Part shown: positions 24,141-33,323 of the stretch, piece after piece
How the letters are laid out: each line of letters starts with the position of its first letter
Position numbering within the stretch: position 1 is the first letter of the stretch
Origin: Microbacteriaceae bacterium
Lineage (GTDB): Bacteria > Actinomycetota > Actinomycetes > Actinomycetales > Microbacteriaceae
DNA: 64,000 nucleotides
Assembly: GCA_025464975.1 (NCBI GenBank)
Contig: JAODMT010000020.1
Span: 62,001-126,000, forward strand
Reading direction: 5' to 3'
The notes under the pieces: model-generated
The model's database searches: none
Told to the model about the DNA's origin: nothing
What the model saw: the letters and a program-made list of their open reading frames with translations, nothing else
Made by a program: the position numbers and the translations under genes

Positions 24141-25067
24141 TTAGCCCTTCTCGCCGCCCTCGGTGGTGTTCATGATCTTCCGCTGGAAGATGAAGAAGAT
24201 CACGGCGACCGGAATGGTCATGAGGATGGCGGCAGCGAGCTTCAGCGGGAACTGATTGCCAGAGCCCAGTTGCCCGGAGAACAGGCCAGCGATGCCCGTG
24301 GTGAGCGTGCGAAGTCCCGGGCTCTGCGTTGACACGATGAAACTGCCGAATTCGTTCCAGGAGCCCTGAAAGCTCAGGATGAAGAGGGTCACCAGTGCGG
24401 GACGGGCCATCGGCAGCACGATGGTCCAGAAGGTACGGAAGATGCCGGCTCCGTCGATCCGCGCGGCTTCCTCCACGCTCACCGGGATGGACTCAAAGAA
24501 CTGTTTCATGATGAAGATGCCGCCCGCGTCGACGATGAGCGGGATGATCATCCCCATATAGGTGTCGTACATGCCGAACTGCTTCAAAACGAGGAAACGC
24601 GGGATGAGCAGCACCACGTTCGGCACCGACATGACGGCGATCAGGCTGCTGAAGATGAGTGTGCGTCCGCGAAAACTAAGGCGTGACAGCGCATACGCGG
24701 CGAGGGAGTCGAGAAACACGCGGCACACCGTCACGACCACAGTGACGATGATCGAGTTCATCGCCCAGAGGGGGAGCGGCACATTCGTGAACAGCCTCGT
24801 GTACGCGGCGAACGACCAGTCCCGCGGAATCAGTTGCAGCGGATTGGCGGTGGCGTCGGCATCCGTCTTGAAAGAGCCCGAGAGCGCCACCAGGAACGGG
24901 TAGATGTAGATTGCCGCGAAGAGGATGAGCATCGCGTAGCTGAGGATCGGCCCGACACGGTATCGCTGCCAGGCCGAGCGACGGCCGGCCCGGCGAACCG
25001 GCAGCTGCGCCTTGATCGTCGCCTGGATGGCGGTGTCGACCTCGGCGGGAAGAGCTGTCGTGCTCAT
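24141..25067 (-). CDS. ABC sugar transporter permease, MalG type
   Basis: A 308-residue integral membrane permease with six helices. The ATPase-coupling EAA loop is EEAARIDGAGIFRTFWTIVLPM. Its start overlaps the stop of the MalF-type gene as ATGA, and it is the last gene of the LacI-binding protein-permease-permease operon. No ATPase gene is linked, so the locus probably shares a general MsiK-type ATPase encoded elsewhere. Confidence 0.92.
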   Translation of the reverse strand: MSTTALPAEVDTAIQATIKAQLPVRRAGRRSAWQRYRVGPILSYAMLILFAAIYIYPFLVALSGSFKTDADATANPLQLIPRDWSFAAYTRLFTNVPLPLWAMNSIIVTVVVTVCRVFLDSLAAYALSRLSFRGRTLIFSSLIAVMSVPNVVLLIPRFLVLKQFGMYDTYMGMIIPLIVDAGGIFIMKQFFESIPVSVEEAARIDGAGIFRTFWTIVLPMARPALVTLFILSFQGSWNEFGSFIVSTQSPGLRTLTTGIAGLFSGQLGSGNQFPLKLAAAILMTIPVAVIFFIFQRKIMNTTEGGEKG

Positions 25068-26206
25068 TGTGCACCGCCGTTCGATCGGATGCTGTCGTCG
25101 CGCAGCAGTCTCGCCAGCGGCTTGTCGAGCCGCTCCTTGTTGCTGCGGTCGCGCAGGATGATGCGCTGCAACGCGGTCAGCACGACAATGATCGCGAACA
25201 GGATGAACGAGATCGCTGCGCCATCGCCCCAGTTGAGGCTCTTGAACGAGGTCTGATAGGCGAGGAACGCAGGGGTCAGGGTCGTATTTGCCGGCTTGCC
25301 TCCGCCGAGGATATAGATCTGGTCAAAAATCTGCCAGGTACCAATGAGCCCGAGGGTCAACACGGTGAACAGGATCGGCTTGAGCATCGGAAGGGTCACT
25401 CCGAAGAACTTGCGGAACGGACCTGCCCCGTCCACGAGCGCCGCCTCCTCAATCTCGCCACCGATGTTCTGAAGCGCCGCGAGGAACAGCAGCATGAAGG
25501 TCCCGGATGTCGTGAAGACCACCAAAATGATGATCACGCACATGGCGACGCTTGGCCCGGACAGCCAGTCCCACCAGCTCAACTCGAGCAGCGCTGTGCC
25601 CGAAAGCGCCGGCGGATTGTTGCCCACTCCGAACCAGCTGGCGACGATGTGGAAGATGCCCCGAGAGTCCGCGAACCAGGTCGGGCCGGTGCCGCCGAGC
25701 GCCGCGATGATCTGGTTGACCGCGCCGGAACTGGCGAACAGGAAGATGAAGATTCCGGTGATGGCGACGGCGCTGGTGACGGACGGGAAGTAGAACGCCG
25801 TGCGGAAGAAGCCACGGGCGCGAAGAAGCCGCCGGTTGACCTGCACCGCAAGGAACAGGGCAATCGCCGTCTGCAGCGGCACGACGAAGACGACGAACCA
25901 GAGGTTGTTGCGAATGGAGGTACCGAAGGTTTGCTCGGCCAGCCCGCCAGCGGTCAGCACGCTCTGGTAGTTCTTGGCGCCGACGAAGCCAACCTGCGAG
26001 TTGATCGGCGAGCCGAGACCGCTCCAGTCGCTGACGCTCACCCACAGCGCGAGGAAGATCGGCAACACAAGGAAGACGCCGATGATGATGATCGCCGGTG
26101 CGGTGAACAACCAGCCGTAGCGGCCCTCGCCGGAGCGGATGCCATTGCCGCGGGTGGGCCTCTTGTCCCCTCGGCGGGCAGCGTGGGGCAGGGCATTCGC
26201 GGTCAT
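25064..26206 (-). CDS. ABC sugar transporter permease, MalF type
   Basis: A 380-residue permease with six or more helices and the EAA loop IEEAALVDGAGPFRKFFGVTLP. An upstream part of the open frame has no hydrophobicity or homology and is left out; the ATG at 26206 starts MTANALPHAARR. It is coupled to the MalG-type gene by a four-base overlap. It forms the channel for the substrate delivered by the lipoprotein. Confidence 0.9.
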   Translation of the reverse strand: MTANALPHAARRGDKRPTRGNGIRSGEGRYGWLFTAPAIIIIGVFLVLPIFLALWVSVSDWSGLGSPINSQVGFVGAKNYQSVLTAGGLAEQTFGTSIRNNLWFVVFVVPLQTAIALFLAVQVNRRLLRARGFFRTAFYFPSVTSAVAITGIFIFLFASSGAVNQIIAALGGTGPTWFADSRGIFHIVASWFGVGNNPPALSGTALLELSWWDWLSGPSVAMCVIIILVVFTTSGTFMLLFLAALQNIGGEIEEAALVDGAGPFRKFFGVTLPMLKPILFTVLTLGLIGTWQIFDQIYILGGGKPANTTLTPAFLAYQTSFKSLNWGDGAAISFILFAIIVVLTALQRIILRDRSNKERLDKPLARLLRDDSIRSNGGAQ

Positions 26207-26270
26207 CTCTGGCACCGTGGTGCATGAGTTCCGATCACGATGTGCCCTGCCTTCCGCTGCCTGTCGTCTT

Positions 26271-27503
26271 CTACTTGGTAGCGTCCAGCGCGGCCTGCAG
26301 GTTCTTCTGCAGCGACGCGAGGATCGTCTTCGGATCAGCGGTGGCAATTCCCTCGAGCTGGGAGTTGAAGTCGGTGATGACGGTCGCGGCTCCCGCGAAT
26401 GCCACCGGACTCACGGCGTAGTCGTTGCCCTTGACGAACGCGGCGTTGCCCGGGTATTTCGTCGCGTACTCCTTGGCTGCGGTCTCCGTGGAGGGGATGA
26501 CCCCGAACGCTGCCGAGAACTTGAGCTGCTGGGCGTCGCTCGTGAGGGATTTCACAAGGCTCTGCGCCTCAGCAGAGGTCTTCGACTGCGCGGGAATGCC
26601 CCAGCAATTGCTGAACGTGAACGTGGACTTCTCCTTGCCAGCGGGCAATTCGGCCACCGTGTATTTCAGGTTGGGATAGTCGGTCTTGAGCCCACTGATC
26701 CACGGACCCTCGATCACCATCGCGGCCTTGCCCTTTCCGAGGGCCTCGCCACTCCACCCGGAGTCCAGCGCCGACGGGAACTTGAGCACGCCTTCTGTGG
26801 CCAGCTTCTTCACCTCCTCGAGCCCGGCAACGTTCGCGGCCGAGTCGGCCGTGACCTTCTTGCCGTCCTTGCTCAGAAGCGAACCGCCGGCCTGATTCAT
26901 GAAGACGCCCATGCGGGCGTACTCCGGGCCGAAGGATAGCCCGACCGTGTCACCGGTCGTCAGCTTCTTGGCGGCTGACTCGAGACCGGCCCAATCCTTC
27001 GGGATGTCGGCATCCGTCAATCCCGCAGCCGCCCACTTGTCGGTGTTGATGATGAGACCGAGTGTGGAGAAGTCTTTCGGCTCACAGTAGAACTTGCCGC
27101 CGTAGCTGAACGCGCTTTTCAGCGCGGGATAGAACGCGGACGCATTAGCCTGCTGGCCCGCGTACGGATCGAGGTACTTCTTGCTCGCATAGGTCTGGAA
27201 CTGGTCCCAACTCATGTAGAACAGGTCTGGCGGGTTGCCACCGGAGAAGCCTTGGCCGAGTTGCTGTGTGAGGTCACTCGCCGCCGTCACGGTCACCTTT
27301 GTCTTGTTGGCCTTTGCCCAACTGCTCGCGGCCGCCTGCACTGCCTGGGTCTCAGCATCGCCGCTTGACCCGATCATCAGCGTCATCGGCGTGTACTTGC
27401 TTGTGTCAGTTCCACCCGAACCGCTCGAACTTGAGGAACAGCCAGTGAGGCTCGCGACGAGCCCTGCTGCCGCGACAAGCGCGACCCACCCCTTCGTGTT
27501 CAT
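26271..27503 (-). CDS. ABC transporter extracellular sugar-binding lipoprotein
   Basis: A 410-residue solute-binding protein of family 1 (maltose/oligosaccharide type). The signal peptide ends in the lipobox LTGC (about residue 22), so the protein is lipid-anchored outside the membrane. The body shows the usual features, including DQFQTYASKKYLDPYAGQ and the ligand-side WGIPAQSK. The start overlaps the LacI stop by four bases. With the neighbouring debranching-type enzyme, an alpha-glucan or similar oligosaccharide is a likely ligand. Confidence 0.92.
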   Translation of the reverse strand: MNTKGWVALVAAAGLVASLTGCSSSSSGSGGTDTSKYTPMTLMIGSSGDAETQAVQAAASSWAKANKTKVTVTAASDLTQQLGQGFSGGNPPDLFYMSWDQFQTYASKKYLDPYAGQQANASAFYPALKSAFSYGGKFYCEPKDFSTLGLIINTDKWAAAGLTDADIPKDWAGLESAAKKLTTGDTVGLSFGPEYARMGVFMNQAGGSLLSKDGKKVTADSAANVAGLEEVKKLATEGVLKFPSALDSGWSGEALGKGKAAMVIEGPWISGLKTDYPNLKYTVAELPAGKEKSTFTFSNCWGIPAQSKTSAEAQSLVKSLTSDAQQLKFSAAFGVIPSTETAAKEYATKYPGNAAFVKGNDYAVSPVAFAGAATVITDFNSQLEGIATADPKTILASLQKNLQAALDATK

Positions 27504-28606
27504 GGTCTTTCCCTTTCTTCGTGATTGCCTGGTGCATTCGTGGCTGCCGCTCGGTCGAACAGCGGAAGATGGCGTGGCGAACGGATAACGAGCTCCGGTG
27601 TGATGAGACGGTGCGCCTCGCCCGGGCTGAGATCCGCGCCGACGATGTCGTTGCCCGTCGAACCCAGGAGCAACTCGAGCGCTCCGGCTGCGACGTCACC
27701 GAGGCATTGCTCCACGCTCGAGAGGCCGACCGCGGCGGCCACCGGCGTGTTGTCGAAACCGACTATCGGCAGGCCGCTTAGGCCGGCGGATGCTGCGGCC
27801 GTCATGGCGCCGAGTGCGAGCGAGTCGCTGACGCACACGATGGCGTCCGGCGCGGGGAAGGCGGCCAGCAGCGGGGAGACCGCGGCGCTTCCCTGCACAA
27901 CGCCCTCTTCGGCGGTCACGTGTAGCCCGTCCAAATCGGCGTCGTTCCAGCCCAGGCGGTCGCGCATTGCGCTTTCCCAGCCGCGGCGGCGGTCGTCTCC
28001 GGTTCCGGACGGACTCGGCCAACCCACGTAGAGGATGCGCCGGGCGCCGGTATCAATCAGGTGCTCGGTTGCGGCGCGGGTTCCGGCCGCGCCATCCACG
28101 TCCACCCACAGGTGCTGCGGATCGTTCATGTCGTCGATTCCCCAGGGGCGGCCGAAGGTGACGAACGGCACGTCGTTCGCAATGAGCCACTCGGTGCGTG
28201 GGTCGCGATGGAACGTGGAGGTGAGCACGAAGGCATCGACGTCCGCGCCGTCGCGGAGTCGGCTGATCTGGTCGATTTCGCCTTGGGGTCCGCTTGCGGT
28301 GAAAAGCATCACCCGCATGCCGCGCTCGTCCGCTTGCTCGGTCAGTGCGTGGAGGAAGCGGTCGAGAATGGAACCGGAGATCCCGTCGGCCATTGGATCG
28401 AGACGAATGCCAAGGGTTGCGGACTTGCGCGTGCGCAATCGCCGGGCCGAGGCATTTTGGCGGTAACCCAACTCGACGATGGCCGCTTCCACGCGCTCCC
28501 GTGTGGTCGCCTTGACGACGTGCGGGCTGTTCAACACGTTCGATACGGTCTGCCGCGAGACGCTCGCGACGCGAGCCACGTCTTCGACCGTTGGTAGCTG
28601 CGCCAC
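27500..28606 (-). CDS. LacI-family transcriptional regulator
   Basis: A 368-residue repressor. The GTG at 28606 is chosen because AAAGGAGG lies 4 bases before it; a longer frame starting inside the operator is not credible. The helix-turn-helix is PTVEDVARVASVSRQTVSNVLN, followed by the hinge YRQNASARRLRTRKS and a periplasmic-binding-protein fold for the inducer. It is the first gene of the sugar uptake operon and probably represses both this operon and the divergent debranching gene. Confidence 0.92.
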   Translation of the reverse strand: MAQLPTVEDVARVASVSRQTVSNVLNSPHVVKATTRERVEAAIVELGYRQNASARRLRTRKSATLGIRLDPMADGISGSILDRFLHALTEQADERGMRVMLFTASGPQGEIDQISRLRDGADVDAFVLTSTFHRDPRTEWLIANDVPFVTFGRPWGIDDMNDPQHLWVDVDGAAGTRAATEHLIDTGARRILYVGWPSPSGTGDDRRRGWESAMRDRLGWNDADLDGLHVTAEEGVVQGSAAVSPLLAAFPAPDAIVCVSDSLALGAMTAAASAGLSGLPIVGFDNTPVAAAVGLSSVEQCLGDVAAGALELLLGSTGNDIVGADLSPGEAHRLITPELVIRSPRHLPLFDRAAATNAPGNHEERERP

Positions 28607-28627
28607 GCCGCCTCCTTTGGCTGCTTT

Positions 28628-28639
28628 TTGAACGTTCAA
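28628..28639. promoter_or_regulatory. LacI-type operator 1
   Basis: TTGAACGTTCAA is a perfect 12-bp palindrome with the central CG typical of LacI-family sites. It lies 22 bases before the LacI start codon, where bound repressor would block its own transcript. Confidence 0.7.
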
Positions 28640-28692
28640 GTAGCTCGGTGCACGCCCGCCAGTTTGACTGCCGGGTCCGGGGCATAAAAACT

Positions 28693-28720
28693 TTGATCGT
28701 TCAAATTCTTGGTGTTAGGT
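28693..28720 (+). promoter_or_regulatory. LacI-type operator 2 overlapping the debranching gene promoter
   Basis: TTGATCGTTCAA at 28693-28704 matches operator 1 except for one base. Its left half doubles as a -35 box (TTGATC), followed after 16 bases by TTAGGT at 28715-28720 as a possible -10. Operator and promoter therefore overlap, the classical layout for repression. Confidence 0.6.
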
Positions 28721-28798
28721 TACCTCAGGTGGACGAGTTGTCAATCCCGACCACCCTCGCAAAGCCGCTCGCGGCCCCGACGATCGCGAATCACACAC

Positions 28799-30844
28799 AT
28801 GCCAGACCGACTTCAGCCTCTGCTTCACGATGAAACCGTCGTTCTGCGCGCGCCAACGCAGGTGTGGTCTGCGCCGGACGGATCGATGGGGTCTTCCGCG
28901 ATTCACGGCGTGTTCTTCTCGGATGTGCGGCTCGTCTCGTCGCTGAAGTTGTCGATCGGCGAGGGCGCGGGGGAGCACATCGCCACTCTTCCGCACGCCG
29001 CAGACTCGGTCGGATTCGTCGCCCTGCAGCGACATCTCAACGGCTCGGGCGCCGACCCGCGGGTCCGTTCGACCCACACTCGCAGCACGAGCATCACCGG
29101 TGTGACCGAGACCGTGCGCGTCGAATCCCAGCTGTCCCATGCGCTTCACACCACCGTGAGCTTCACCGTTCGAGCAGACCTCGGCGACTTGGATGCCGTC
29201 AAGGCCGGCGTCGCGACCGCCACGAATCCCCCGGTCACACTCAACGGCGAGAGTGCGACATGGTCGAACGGCGCCGTGAACGTCGCCGTCGCCGCGCCCG
29301 GGGCATCCCTCTCCCGGGACAGCGACGGCAGTATCGTCATCGGCTGGACGGTTTCGATCGCCGCGCACGGCAGCATCGAGCTCGGGTGGACACTTGACGC
29401 CCATGATTCGGGCGCCGTGGTGCGCGGGGCCTCCGGACCAGCGGGATGGTCGGTGCCCCGCATTCGCGCCGGAGACGACCGCATCACCCGCTGGGTCTCG
29501 AGGGCGCTCGGTGATCTGGACGCTCTGCGGCTGACCACCGTCGCGCAACCGGGCCTCGAATTCCTCGCGGCGGGCGCCCCTTGGTTCTTCACCCTGTTCG
29601 GCCGCGACTCGATCTGGGCAGCGCGCTTCCTGCTGCCGCTCGGCACCGGCATCGCCGGCGAAACCTTGCGGGTGTTAGCCGGGCTGCAGGGCAAGTCGGA
29701 GGTCGCCGAGACCGCCGAGCAGCCCGGAAAGATCATGCACGAGTTGCGGCGCGGCACGCTGTCCATCCCTGGCGAGAACATCTCTCTGCCACCGCTCTAC
29801 TACGGCACGGTCGACGCCACAGCGCTCTGGGTGACGCTGCTGCACGACTCCTGGAAGTGGGGCCTGCCCGACCCCGAGGTGCGCGCGCTGCTGCCGAACC
29901 TGATTTCCGCGCTCGAATGGATGCGCGACTTCGGCGACTCGGACGGCGACGGCTTACTCGAGTACGTCGACGCAAGCGGGCGGGGCCTCGCCAATCAGGG
30001 TTGGAAGGACTCCGGCGACTCGGTTCAGTGGCGCGACGGTTCGCTCGCCACCGGCCCGATCGCCCTCTGTGAGGTGCAGGCGTACGCCTACGAGGCGGCC
30101 ACTCGCGGCGCCGATCTGCTCGACCATTTCGGTCTGAGGGGAGCCTCGGAGTGGCGGAGCTGGGCCGCCAATCTGCGTGATCGCTTCCACGAGACCTTCT
30201 GGATTTCCGATGCCAGCGGCGACTACCCCGCGATCGCGCTCGACGCGAACAAGCGCCCGGTCGACACCGTGACGAGTAACCTCGGACACCTGCTCGGCAC
30301 GGGTCTGCTCGACGCACGGCAGTCCGCACTCGTCGCCCGTCGCCTCGTCTCTCCAGAGCTGAACTCCGGTTATGGGCTGCGCACGATGTCGACCGATTCC
30401 GCGGGTTACTGGCCGCTCAGCTATCACGGCGGCAGTGTCTGGACCCACGACACCGCGATCGCGATCTCCGGTCTCGCGCGCGACGGCTTCACCGAAGAGG
30501 CCGCCTCGCTGGTGTCGGGGCTCCTTGCCGCGGCATCCGCCTTCGGCTATCGGATGCCCGAACTCCACTCGGGCGACCCGGCCGCCCTGTTCCCGGCACC
30601 GATTCCCTATCCGGCGGCCTGTCGCCCGCAGGCGTGGTCGGCGGCGGCGGCGATCTCGGTGCTCGGCAGCGGCCTCGGCCTCGAGCCCGATGCGCCACGC
30701 ACCACTCTCTCGGTGTCGCCAACCGCCATCTTCGGCGCGCTTCGCGTAGACGGGCTACGCCTCGGCACTGCGGACGTCTCGATCACGGTGAATGCCGACG
30801 GGGAGGTCACCGCCGCTTCCGGCGCGCACCTCGAGGTGCGGTAG
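28799..30844 (+). CDS. Glycogen debranching-type glycosidase (MGH1/amylo-alpha-1,6-glucosidase family)
   Basis: A 681-residue protein. The N-terminal GDE-type beta domain covers about residues 8-225 and the six-hairpin (alpha/alpha)6 glycosidase domain about 235-600. Motifs include FFTLFGRDSIWAARFLLP near 263-280 and SGDSVQWRDG near 406-415, which supply the acidic residues expected of this family. No signal peptide, so it acts in the cytosol on imported sugar. It is divergent from the LacI-ABC operon and shares its operators. Confidence 0.88.
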   Translation: MPDRLQPLLHDETVVLRAPTQVWSAPDGSMGSSAIHGVFFSDVRLVSSLKLSIGEGAGEHIATLPHAADSVGFVALQRHLNGSGADPRVRSTHTRSTSITGVTETVRVESQLSHALHTTVSFTVRADLGDLDAVKAGVATATNPPVTLNGESATWSNGAVNVAVAAPGASLSRDSDGSIVIGWTVSIAAHGSIELGWTLDAHDSGAVVRGASGPAGWSVPRIRAGDDRITRWVSRALGDLDALRLTTVAQPGLEFLAAGAPWFFTLFGRDSIWAARFLLPLGTGIAGETLRVLAGLQGKSEVAETAEQPGKIMHELRRGTLSIPGENISLPPLYYGTVDATALWVTLLHDSWKWGLPDPEVRALLPNLISALEWMRDFGDSDGDGLLEYVDASGRGLANQGWKDSGDSVQWRDGSLATGPIALCEVQAYAYEAATRGADLLDHFGLRGASEWRSWAANLRDRFHETFWISDASGDYPAIALDANKRPVDTVTSNLGHLLGTGLLDARQSALVARRLVSPELNSGYGLRTMSTDSAGYWPLSYHGGSVWTHDTAIAISGLARDGFTEEAASLVSGLLAAASAFGYRMPELHSGDPAALFPAPIPYPAACRPQAWSAAAAISVLGSGLGLEPDAPRTTLSVSPTAIFGALRVDGLRLGTADVSITVNADGEVTAASGAHLEVR

Positions 30845-30862
30845 GTATTCGACCCGTGCGGC

Positions 30863-32113
30863 TCAGTTGCGTGATCGCCCGTCGTCATTCGGTTGCGCCG
30901 GCTGGTTGAGTTCTGCTTGCAGCATCAGCGCGAGTTGTCGCAGCAACGGTCGCTCCCAGGACGGTTCGAAGACTCTCGGTTCCGGGTCCCAAATGCTGAG
31001 CGTCCCTACCCGTTCTCCACCCAACGCCTCGATAGGAAATGCCGCCCAGAACCGGACTCCCCCCGAGGCTTCCGCCTCCGGGTGATTGCGGAATCGTTCG
31101 TCCGCGAGAACATCATCCACCGTGAAAGCGCCACGGCTCACAATCGTCTCGCTGTTCAGGTCCCGGTAGAGGGCCAACTGCGTCACCTCCGCCCCCGCCA
31201 GGGACTTCGGGCGAAAATTGCCGCCCTCGATGAGGTTGAACGCCGCGGACTCGACACCGAAGATGCTGCGTGCGCGTTCGAGAATCCGGGTGAAGCGCGG
31301 CTCGGCCTCAGCGGCACTGATTCCCAGTTGGCGGATCGTCACATCTCCAAGCGGCACGAGAGTGGACTTGTCCAAGACAATGCGTCCGCTGTCTCTGAGA
31401 CCGGGGGAGCGAAGGAGGTCGAGTCGTGGGGCAACTACCGCTCCAATCACCTCGGCCCAGTGCCGGTATGAGCGCCCGTCGCCGAGAGCCCGCGACGGAA
31501 TCGCTTTCGCGGGGGGCATGGGAATGTAGGCGGTTCGAGGGTCGGTGGAGGCGATGCGCGCCGTCACGGCGTTCAATTCCTCGGCGTGATTTTCCGCGAT
31601 CATCCCGAACCTGGAATCGAACCCGAACACCGATCGGATCGGAGGGATGCCGGTGACGAAAAGCGCGGCAGCGGGGCAAGAGTTTTGCCTGACGTAGGCG
31701 AGCAGCTGCGAAAGGTTGGCTTCCCATCTGGGCACCGGCGTCAGGGGCAACGCGTCATTGGCTCCGAGCATCACGATGATCGCGTCGAAGCGTCTGATGT
31801 CGAGACTCCGCATTTCCGTTTCGGCGGTGCGCACGTTGATTCGCGGATCCGCGACGACAAACACGTCAGCACCGCGATGCGTGCGAGCCGCCAGCACCCT
31901 GCCGAGCGACCCTGGCAACGCAACGTCGTGGCTCACTGTTCCCCAGCCCACCGCGGGACCGGAACCGAAGAGGAGCACGCGATCGCTGTACGCCCCGGGC
32001 GCGTGCGTCTGCGGTGCATCTCTCGGACGCGGCACACTGTCGCCCCGCACCCGCTGCGCTACGAGCCACATCTTCATGACTGGCGCGAGGAGCGCCCGCT
32101 GAAAGCCCTGCAT
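30863..32113 (-). CDS. SGNH-hydrolase-like domain fused to a GAF domain
   Basis: A 416-residue two-domain protein. The N-terminal half follows the SGNH layout (LLFGSGPAVGWG, MLGANDALPL, DGRSYRHWAEVIG), but the usual GDS nucleophile reads GSG, with glycine where the catalytic serine normally sits; a weak or lost hydrolase activity is possible. Residues about 278-405 form a GAF sensor domain. This fusion occurs in other actinomycetes without an established role, perhaps in signalling. The start codon follows the stop of a short upstream frame within three bases. Confidence 0.7.
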   Translation of the reverse strand: MQGFQRALLAPVMKMWLVAQRVRGDSVPRPRDAPQTHAPGAYSDRVLLFGSGPAVGWGTVSHDVALPGSLGRVLAARTHRGADVFVVADPRINVRTAETEMRSLDIRRFDAIIVMLGANDALPLTPVPRWEANLSQLLAYVRQNSCPAAALFVTGIPPIRSVFGFDSRFGMIAENHAEELNAVTARIASTDPRTAYIPMPPAKAIPSRALGDGRSYRHWAEVIGAVVAPRLDLLRSPGLRDSGRIVLDKSTLVPLGDVTIRQLGISAAEAEPRFTRILERARSIFGVESAAFNLIEGGNFRPKSLAGAEVTQLALYRDLNSETIVSRGAFTVDDVLADERFRNHPEAEASGGVRFWAAFPIEALGGERVGTLSIWDPEPRVFEPSWERPLLRQLALMLQAELNQPAQPNDDGRSRN

Positions 32114-32115
32114 AT

Positions 32116-32238
32116 TCAGCTCAACCGCACTGTTCTCGCGGCGAAGACGGCCGCGACGAGATGGGGATTTGCGGCCTCGACACGCTCAAACTCCTTTTGT
32201 GAAGCCAGTCTGCCCTGACCGTATTCTGTGACCCACAT
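32116..32238 (-). CDS. Possible 40-residue protein upstream of the SGNH-GAF gene
   Basis: A frame of 40 codons (MWVTEYGQGRLASQKEFER... ending TVRLS) stops two bases before the SGNH-GAF start, which lacks its own clear ribosome site, so it could serve as a coupled leader. No domain is recognisable. The same frame is open upstream to 32310. Confidence 0.35.
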   Translation of the reverse strand: MWVTEYGQGRLASQKEFERVEAANPHLVAAVFAARTVRLS

Positions 32239-32413
32239 GCCACCATTGGCCGTACGCCGTTCCGGCGCCAGCGCCGGCATCGCGTCGTCAGGCGGGCATT
32301 TGGTTATCATACTGACAAAGATCGACGTCGCATGAGACGTACAGCCGTGCTCCCGGCACCTTCCACACGTGGTACCGCTGTGCTGTCCCTCGACCGCGAC
32401 TTGACGGTCAGCA

Positions 32414-32459
32414 TTGCGTCCCGGTCTCGCCCGCGGTAACCTACAACCAAATGGTTGTA
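32414..32459 (+). promoter_or_regulatory. Leaderless promoter and inverted-repeat operator of the ArsR gene
   Basis: TTGCGT (32414-32419) and TAACCT (32437-32442) are spaced by 17 bases and point to a transcript start at the ATG at 32451. The inverted repeat TACAACC-N4-GGTTGTA at 32442-32459 covers the -10 end and the start codon itself. This is the usual geometry for autorepression by an ArsR protein. Confidence 0.55.
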
Positions 32460-32783
32460 AATGAAACGCGCGAGGTCGAGATCGATCGACTCTTTCAGGC
32501 CCTCGCTGATAGCACTCGCCGCGACATCGTCACGCGGGTAATTACGCGCGAACAGTCGGTCTCCGACCTGGCGCGCCAGTACGCCATGAGCTTTGCCGCC
32601 GTTCAGAAACACGTGGCTGTGCTCGAGCGGGCGATGCTCATCACCAAGGAACGTCGGGGGAGGGAGCAGATCGTGCATGGCGACCCGAGCATGTTGCGCA
32701 CGGCCGCTCGACTGCTCGAGGAGTACGAGGAGATCTGGCGCGCCCGAGCACAACGCATCGATCAGATCCTTGCCGAAGATTGA
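32451..32783 (+). CDS. ArsR/SmtB-family helix-turn-helix regulator
   Basis: A 110-residue winged-helix protein. The motif SVSDLARQYAMSFAAVQKHVAVLERA is the recognition region. Metal-binding cysteines (CxC) of SmtB-type sensors are absent, which matches the subgroup that is paired with AHSA1-domain proteins. No Shine-Dalgarno is seen, consistent with a leaderless start. It is followed by an SRPBCC gene 14 bases after its stop. Confidence 0.88.
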   Translation: MVVNETREVEIDRLFQALADSTRRDIVTRVITREQSVSDLARQYAMSFAAVQKHVAVLERAMLITKERRGREQIVHGDPSMLRTAARLLEEYEEIWRARAQRIDQILAED

Positions 32784-32797
32784 GAAAGGAGTGTGTC

Positions 32798-33292
32798 ATG
32801 ACCGTAGTAAGCACCGAAAAGGACACCGAAGCCCTGACCCTGACATTCGTCGCGGAGTTCGACGCGTCCGTGGACCGGGTGTGGCAGGTGTGGAAGGATC
32901 CGCGTCAACTCGAGCGCTGGTGGGGCCCGCCGACCTGGCCTGCGACCTTCGAGGAGCACGACTTCGAGGTCGGAGGGCGATCCGCCTACTTCATGACCGG
33001 ACCTGAAGGGGAGCGGGTCCGCGGATGGTGGGAGATTACCGCCATCGATGCGCCGACACGGTTCGAGTTCGATGACGGGTTCGCGGATGACGACGGCGCG
33101 CCGGACACGACCATGGATCCGACGCATTCGGTGGTGACGCTCGACAGGGTCGACAGCCAGACCCGAATGACCCTGGTCACGACATTCACCAGCGCAGATC
33201 AACTGGAGCAGATGATTCAGCTTGGCATGGAGGAGGGCTTGCGTCTGTCAGTCGGGCAGATCGACGGAATCCTCGCAAACGTCGCGGCGTGA
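32798..33292 (+). CDS. SRPBCC / AHSA1-domain protein
   Basis: A 164-residue START/Bet v1-type ligand-binding protein of the activator of Hsp90 ATPase homologue 1-like group. Key patterns are FDASVDRVWQVWKDPRQLERWWGPP near 20-45 and the C-terminal helix WxxGxxQx-like LGMEEGLRLSVGQIDGIL. GAAAGGAG precedes the ATG at 32798. ArsR-AHSA1 pairs are widespread; the protein likely binds a hydrophobic ligand and the pair may respond to it. Confidence 0.88.
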   Translation: MTVVSTEKDTEALTLTFVAEFDASVDRVWQVWKDPRQLERWWGPPTWPATFEEHDFEVGGRSAYFMTGPEGERVRGWWEITAIDAPTRFEFDDGFADDDGAPDTTMDPTHSVVTLDRVDSQTRMTLVTTFTSADQLEQMIQLGMEEGLRLSVGQIDGILANVAA

Positions 33293-33323
33293 GACCAAAT
33301 TCCGAGCCGCTACACTCTCGGGT

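Noticed and set aside
25067-26227. Plus-strand open frame of 386 codons
   Set aside because: It is antisense to the MalF-type permease and is extremely charged and repetitive, without RBS or homology.
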